Shown here in pieces: positions 22,289 through 24,552 of a stretch of DNA of 24,552 nucleotides. The DNA is taken from the NCBI GenBank assembly GCA_009936765.1, contig JAACDL010000062.1:1-24552 (forward strand), in the 5' to 3' direction. A program made the translations under genes and the position numbers. Position 1 is the first letter of the stretch. Every line of letters begins with the position of its first letter. Source of the DNA: Methanobacteriota archaeon. GTDB lineage: Archaea > Thermoplasmatota > Poseidoniia > Poseidoniales > Poseidoniaceae. Under the pieces are notes generated by a model. It made no database searches and was not told where the DNA came from. It was given only the letters and a program-made list of their open reading frames with translations.

Positions 22289-24552
22289 GTGAATCGCAAG
22301 GCGTTTATCCTGATTTCGATGATGCTGCTAGTTATTGCTAGCCCAATCGTAACTCCATCTTCTGCGGAAGACTTGGATGAGATTGAAGTATTACAAACTG
22401 CTGTGAATCCGGCAAATAACCACACTTACCACCTGTTGTCAGCCTCTTCATGGAGTGATGCAGCATCGGTTGCAAGAAGTCTCGATGGGTTCTTGGTAAC
22501 CATAGATGATGCTGAAGAAGACCAGTGGCTATTCGACACATTCGCAGTCAATAATGACACAACTAGACATTTGTGGACTGGGCTATCTGATTCACAGAAC
22601 GAAGGTGACTTCCGTTGGCATGATGGTACTCCTTTTCTTTACAGGAATTGGGGAGATGGGCAACCAGGTGATGGAGATGATGAGGATTACATCCACATTA
22701 CTGGAACAAATATGGGCTCAATAGAGCCTGCTTCTTGGAACGATTTAGAAAACGACCCACAGTATTTCCCAGTTTACGGAGTTGTGGAAATTGGCGAGGG
22801 AGCAGATTACAACCTCACATTCGATGGTGAAGACGATTTCGTAATAATTGACGAAACAATGCCCGAAATTGCTGAACAAATAGTGATTGAAGCATGGGTA
22901 AATATGCCAGATACTGATGGCATTCAATTCATTACAATGTATGGAGATTATGGATGGGGGCTATATCTGAACGATGGGTATCTAGCTTATTCTAACGAGT
23001 ATTCAATGTCTCAAAATCCAACATCAAACATGCCTATTCAGGAAAATGTTTGGACGCATGTGAAGGTAATTGTCAGCACTGCATATGCTGGAGAGTTCTT
23101 TATCGATAACCAATCTGCTGGACTCATAGATATCAACAAATCTCAAATCCCTGCTGGAGATTTCGGATCAAATGACTGTTTCCAATCTGGTGATGATTGT
23201 GATGAATTATACATCGGAAGAATGGGTGCTGGGTGTGATTGCAACTATTTCCAAGGAATGCTGGATGATGTTCGAATAGGAAATAATGCAGGTAATGATT
23301 CGTTATGGACTTTCTCAGAAGGAGAAGGTGAAATTACAAATGATTCACAAGGACGTACTGGAGAAATTCATGGAGCATCATGGGTGATGCCGGATGGAAC
23401 AATAATTGCTCAGGCAGTAGAACTAGAAAATGATGAATATTTGTCAAATATTGAGGCGAGCGCAGGCGACACATTACTATTCTTTATTGAGATACCAGAA
23501 AATACCCAATACCTCAGTTTGACTATGTATTCATTTGACTTTGACTTCGAAGATGAAGACTATTACGAAAATGTGGAATTTGAGATATACATATCAATGA
23601 ATGAAATACCTTCAGAATGGGATCACGACTATGAAATCGAAACCTATGATAGTTTTGGACTGTACGTATATGAATTAATGGAATGGCCTGAAGAAGGCAC
23701 TTACTGGATCACGGTATCCTCAAACTATGATATTGAAAACATGGAAATTGGAGCATTCTGGGAAGAAGCCCCAGAACCTCCATCACTTGATGAAATGACT
23801 GAACTCAATGATGGCATCTCAGTTACTGGCCAAAGAATCTCTAGAAATAGTGACAAATCACTCTACTACTACGTTGAATTGCAAGATGAACTTGCAGAAT
23901 TGCGAGTAAAGACATGGGGAGGTCCAGGAGATTGTGAATTACACATTGCTTACAATGCTCTACCACGAACAGATGATTGGGGTTGGATAGAAGACGACTT
24001 TATGTTTGCATCAGGAAGTAGCGAAGGAAGACAAATTGGTGGGCAACAAACTTCTGACAGTTCATATAATTCAGGGAACGATGAAACCGTGCAACTATTC
24101 GATGCTCAGCCTGGCATATATTACGTCATGCTAACCTCATATTCAGGCTGTCGTGAAGTAACAATTCAGGCAGATTTCACTTACAGCCCAGATAACGTAG
24201 ACCCAGAATCTGCAATTGAATTGACTGCAGGAATTGAATACGGTCCTTTGAGTGGTTTTTCTGGATTAGACCAGTATTTCTACATCGATGTACCTATTGG
24301 AACTGAAAGATTAGAAGTTGATTTGAATGGTGGAGACGGTGAAGCAGAACTTATGATGAGACTAGACCAATACCCTACGTGGTCTACTTATGACACTCAT
24401 TCAAATGCACCAGGAGCGGGGGACAAGATTGGTTTCAATGACCCAACTCCTGGTCGATGGTTCATCTTACTAGGTAGTGAAGAATACTACAGCCGAATAG
24501 ACATCACTGCGACATTTGAGGACCGATATATTTGGTCATATGATGGAGAGCC
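22289..24552 (+). CDS. Large secreted surface protein: signal peptide, C-type-lectin-like domain, LamG-like domain, PPC-like repeats (3' end outside window)
   Basis: The frame runs off the window after about 754 codons. A signal peptide starts it (MNRKAFILISMMLLVIASP, cleavage likely near PSSAED). About residues 39-170 resemble a C-type-lectin-like domain: HLLSASSWSDAASVARS, LVTIDDAEEDQWL, LWTGLSDSQNEGDFRWHDG, NWGDGQPGDGDDEDYIHI, WNDLEND and YGVVEI. A LamG/concanavalin-like domain follows (about 172-365; YNLTFDGEDDFVIID, IVIEAWVNM, LDDVRIG) with four Cys. Three acidic beta repeats resemble bacterial pre-peptidase C-terminal (PPC) domains (about 376-481, 505-631 and 637-744; LYYYVELQDELAELRVKTWGG, GIYYVMLTSYSG). 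Such proteins sit on or leave the cell and bind glycans or particles. An in-frame ATG at 22238 is an alternative start, but GTG 22289 gives a standard signal peptide and fits the TATA box. Confidence 0.82.
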   Translation, partial: MNRKAFILISMMLLVIASPIVTPSSAEDLDEIEVLQTAVNPANNHTYHLLSASSWSDAASVARSLDGFLVTIDDAEEDQWLFDTFAVNNDTTRHLWTGLSDSQNEGDFRWHDGTPFLYRNWGDGQPGDGDDEDYIHITGTNMGSIEPASWNDLENDPQYFPVYGVVEIGEGADYNLTFDGEDDFVIIDETMPEIAEQIVIEAWVNMPDTDGIQFITMYGDYGWGLYLNDGYLAYSNEYSMSQNPTSNMPIQENVWTHVKVIVSTAYAGEFFIDNQSAGLIDINKSQIPAGDFGSNDCFQSGDDCDELYIGRMGAGCDCNYFQGMLDDVRIGNNAGNDSLWTFSEGEGEITNDSQGRTGEIHGASWVMPDGTIIAQAVELENDEYLSNIEASAGDTLLFFIEIPENTQYLSLTMYSFDFDFEDEDYYENVEFEIYISMNEIPSEWDHDYEIETYDSFGLYVYELMEWPEEGTYWITVSSNYDIENMEIGAFWEEAPEPPSLDEMTELNDGISVTGQRISRNSDKSLYYYVELQDELAELRVKTWGGPGDCELHIAYNALPRTDDWGWIEDDFMFASGSSEGRQIGGQQTSDSSYNSGNDETVQLFDAQPGIYYVMLTSYSGCREVTIQADFTYSPDNVDPESAIELTAGIEYGPLSGFSGLDQYFYIDVPIGTERLEVDLNGGDGEAELMMRLDQYPTWSTYDTHSNAPGAGDKIGFNDPTPGRWFILLGSEEYYSRIDITATFEDRYIWSYDGE

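Noticed and set aside
1..24552. CRISPR arrays, insertion sequences, integrase or attachment sites, tRNA or rRNA genes
   Set aside because: I looked through all intergenic regions on both strands and saw no regularly spaced repeats, transposase or integrase motifs, or cloverleaf sequences.

Overview
The window looks like a piece of a planktonic marine archaeon, most likely Marine Group II (Candidatus Poseidoniales) or a close Thermoplasmatota relative. Evidence from the sequence: archaeal/eukaryotic-type ProRS and GlyRS, SRP54, the large clamp-loader subunit RfcL, a two-gene transketolase, a TalC-type transaldolase, a very long Lhr-family helicase, and a secreted protein with lectin, LamG and PPC-like repeats. 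Base composition is moderately AT-rich and even throughout. I saw no insertion sequence, integrase, CRISPR array, rRNA or tRNA. The lineage is an inference; no rRNA is present to confirm it.

Layout. (1) 1-730: 3' end of an OPT-family transporter, cut by the window edge. (2) 798-5358, plus strand: transketolase N and C halves (4-base overlap), a transaldolase, a small two-helix membrane protein and prolyl-tRNA synthetase. (3) 5359-7928, minus strand: a Get3/ArsA ATPase with a C-terminal HSP20-like domain, followed by SRP54. (4) 7983-8723: a divergent seven-helix membrane protein of unknown function. (5) 8838-13457, plus strand: a membrane-anchored zinc-ribbon/transglutaminase protein overlapping trkA, followed by trkH. 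The trkH frame is interrupted by one in-frame TGA. (6) 13458-16678, minus strand: glycyl-tRNA synthetase followed by RfcL. (7) 16903-22188: a 1761-residue Lhr-type helicase. (8) 22289 to the edge: a large secreted surface protein.

How the genes fit together. The transketolase and transaldolase genes form a compact non-oxidative pentose phosphate unit that supplies ribose and erythrose phosphates. Get3 and SRP54 are two different membrane-protein targeting ATPase/GTPases encoded side by side. The transglutaminase-like protein is translationally coupled to a Trk potassium uptake system. The genome is very compact: two convergent gene pairs meet with zero spacer bases (5358/5359 and 13457/13458), and no gene-free stretch exceeds about 225 bases.

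Best leads: the single in-frame TGA in an otherwise intact trkH; the duplicated C-terminal module of the giant Lhr protein; the cysteine-free C-type-lectin-like domain on the surface protein; the Get3d-like/SRP54 pair; short intergenic gaps on both strands that each hold competing hairpins just before a start codon; and a possible overlapping upstream ORF in front of glyS.
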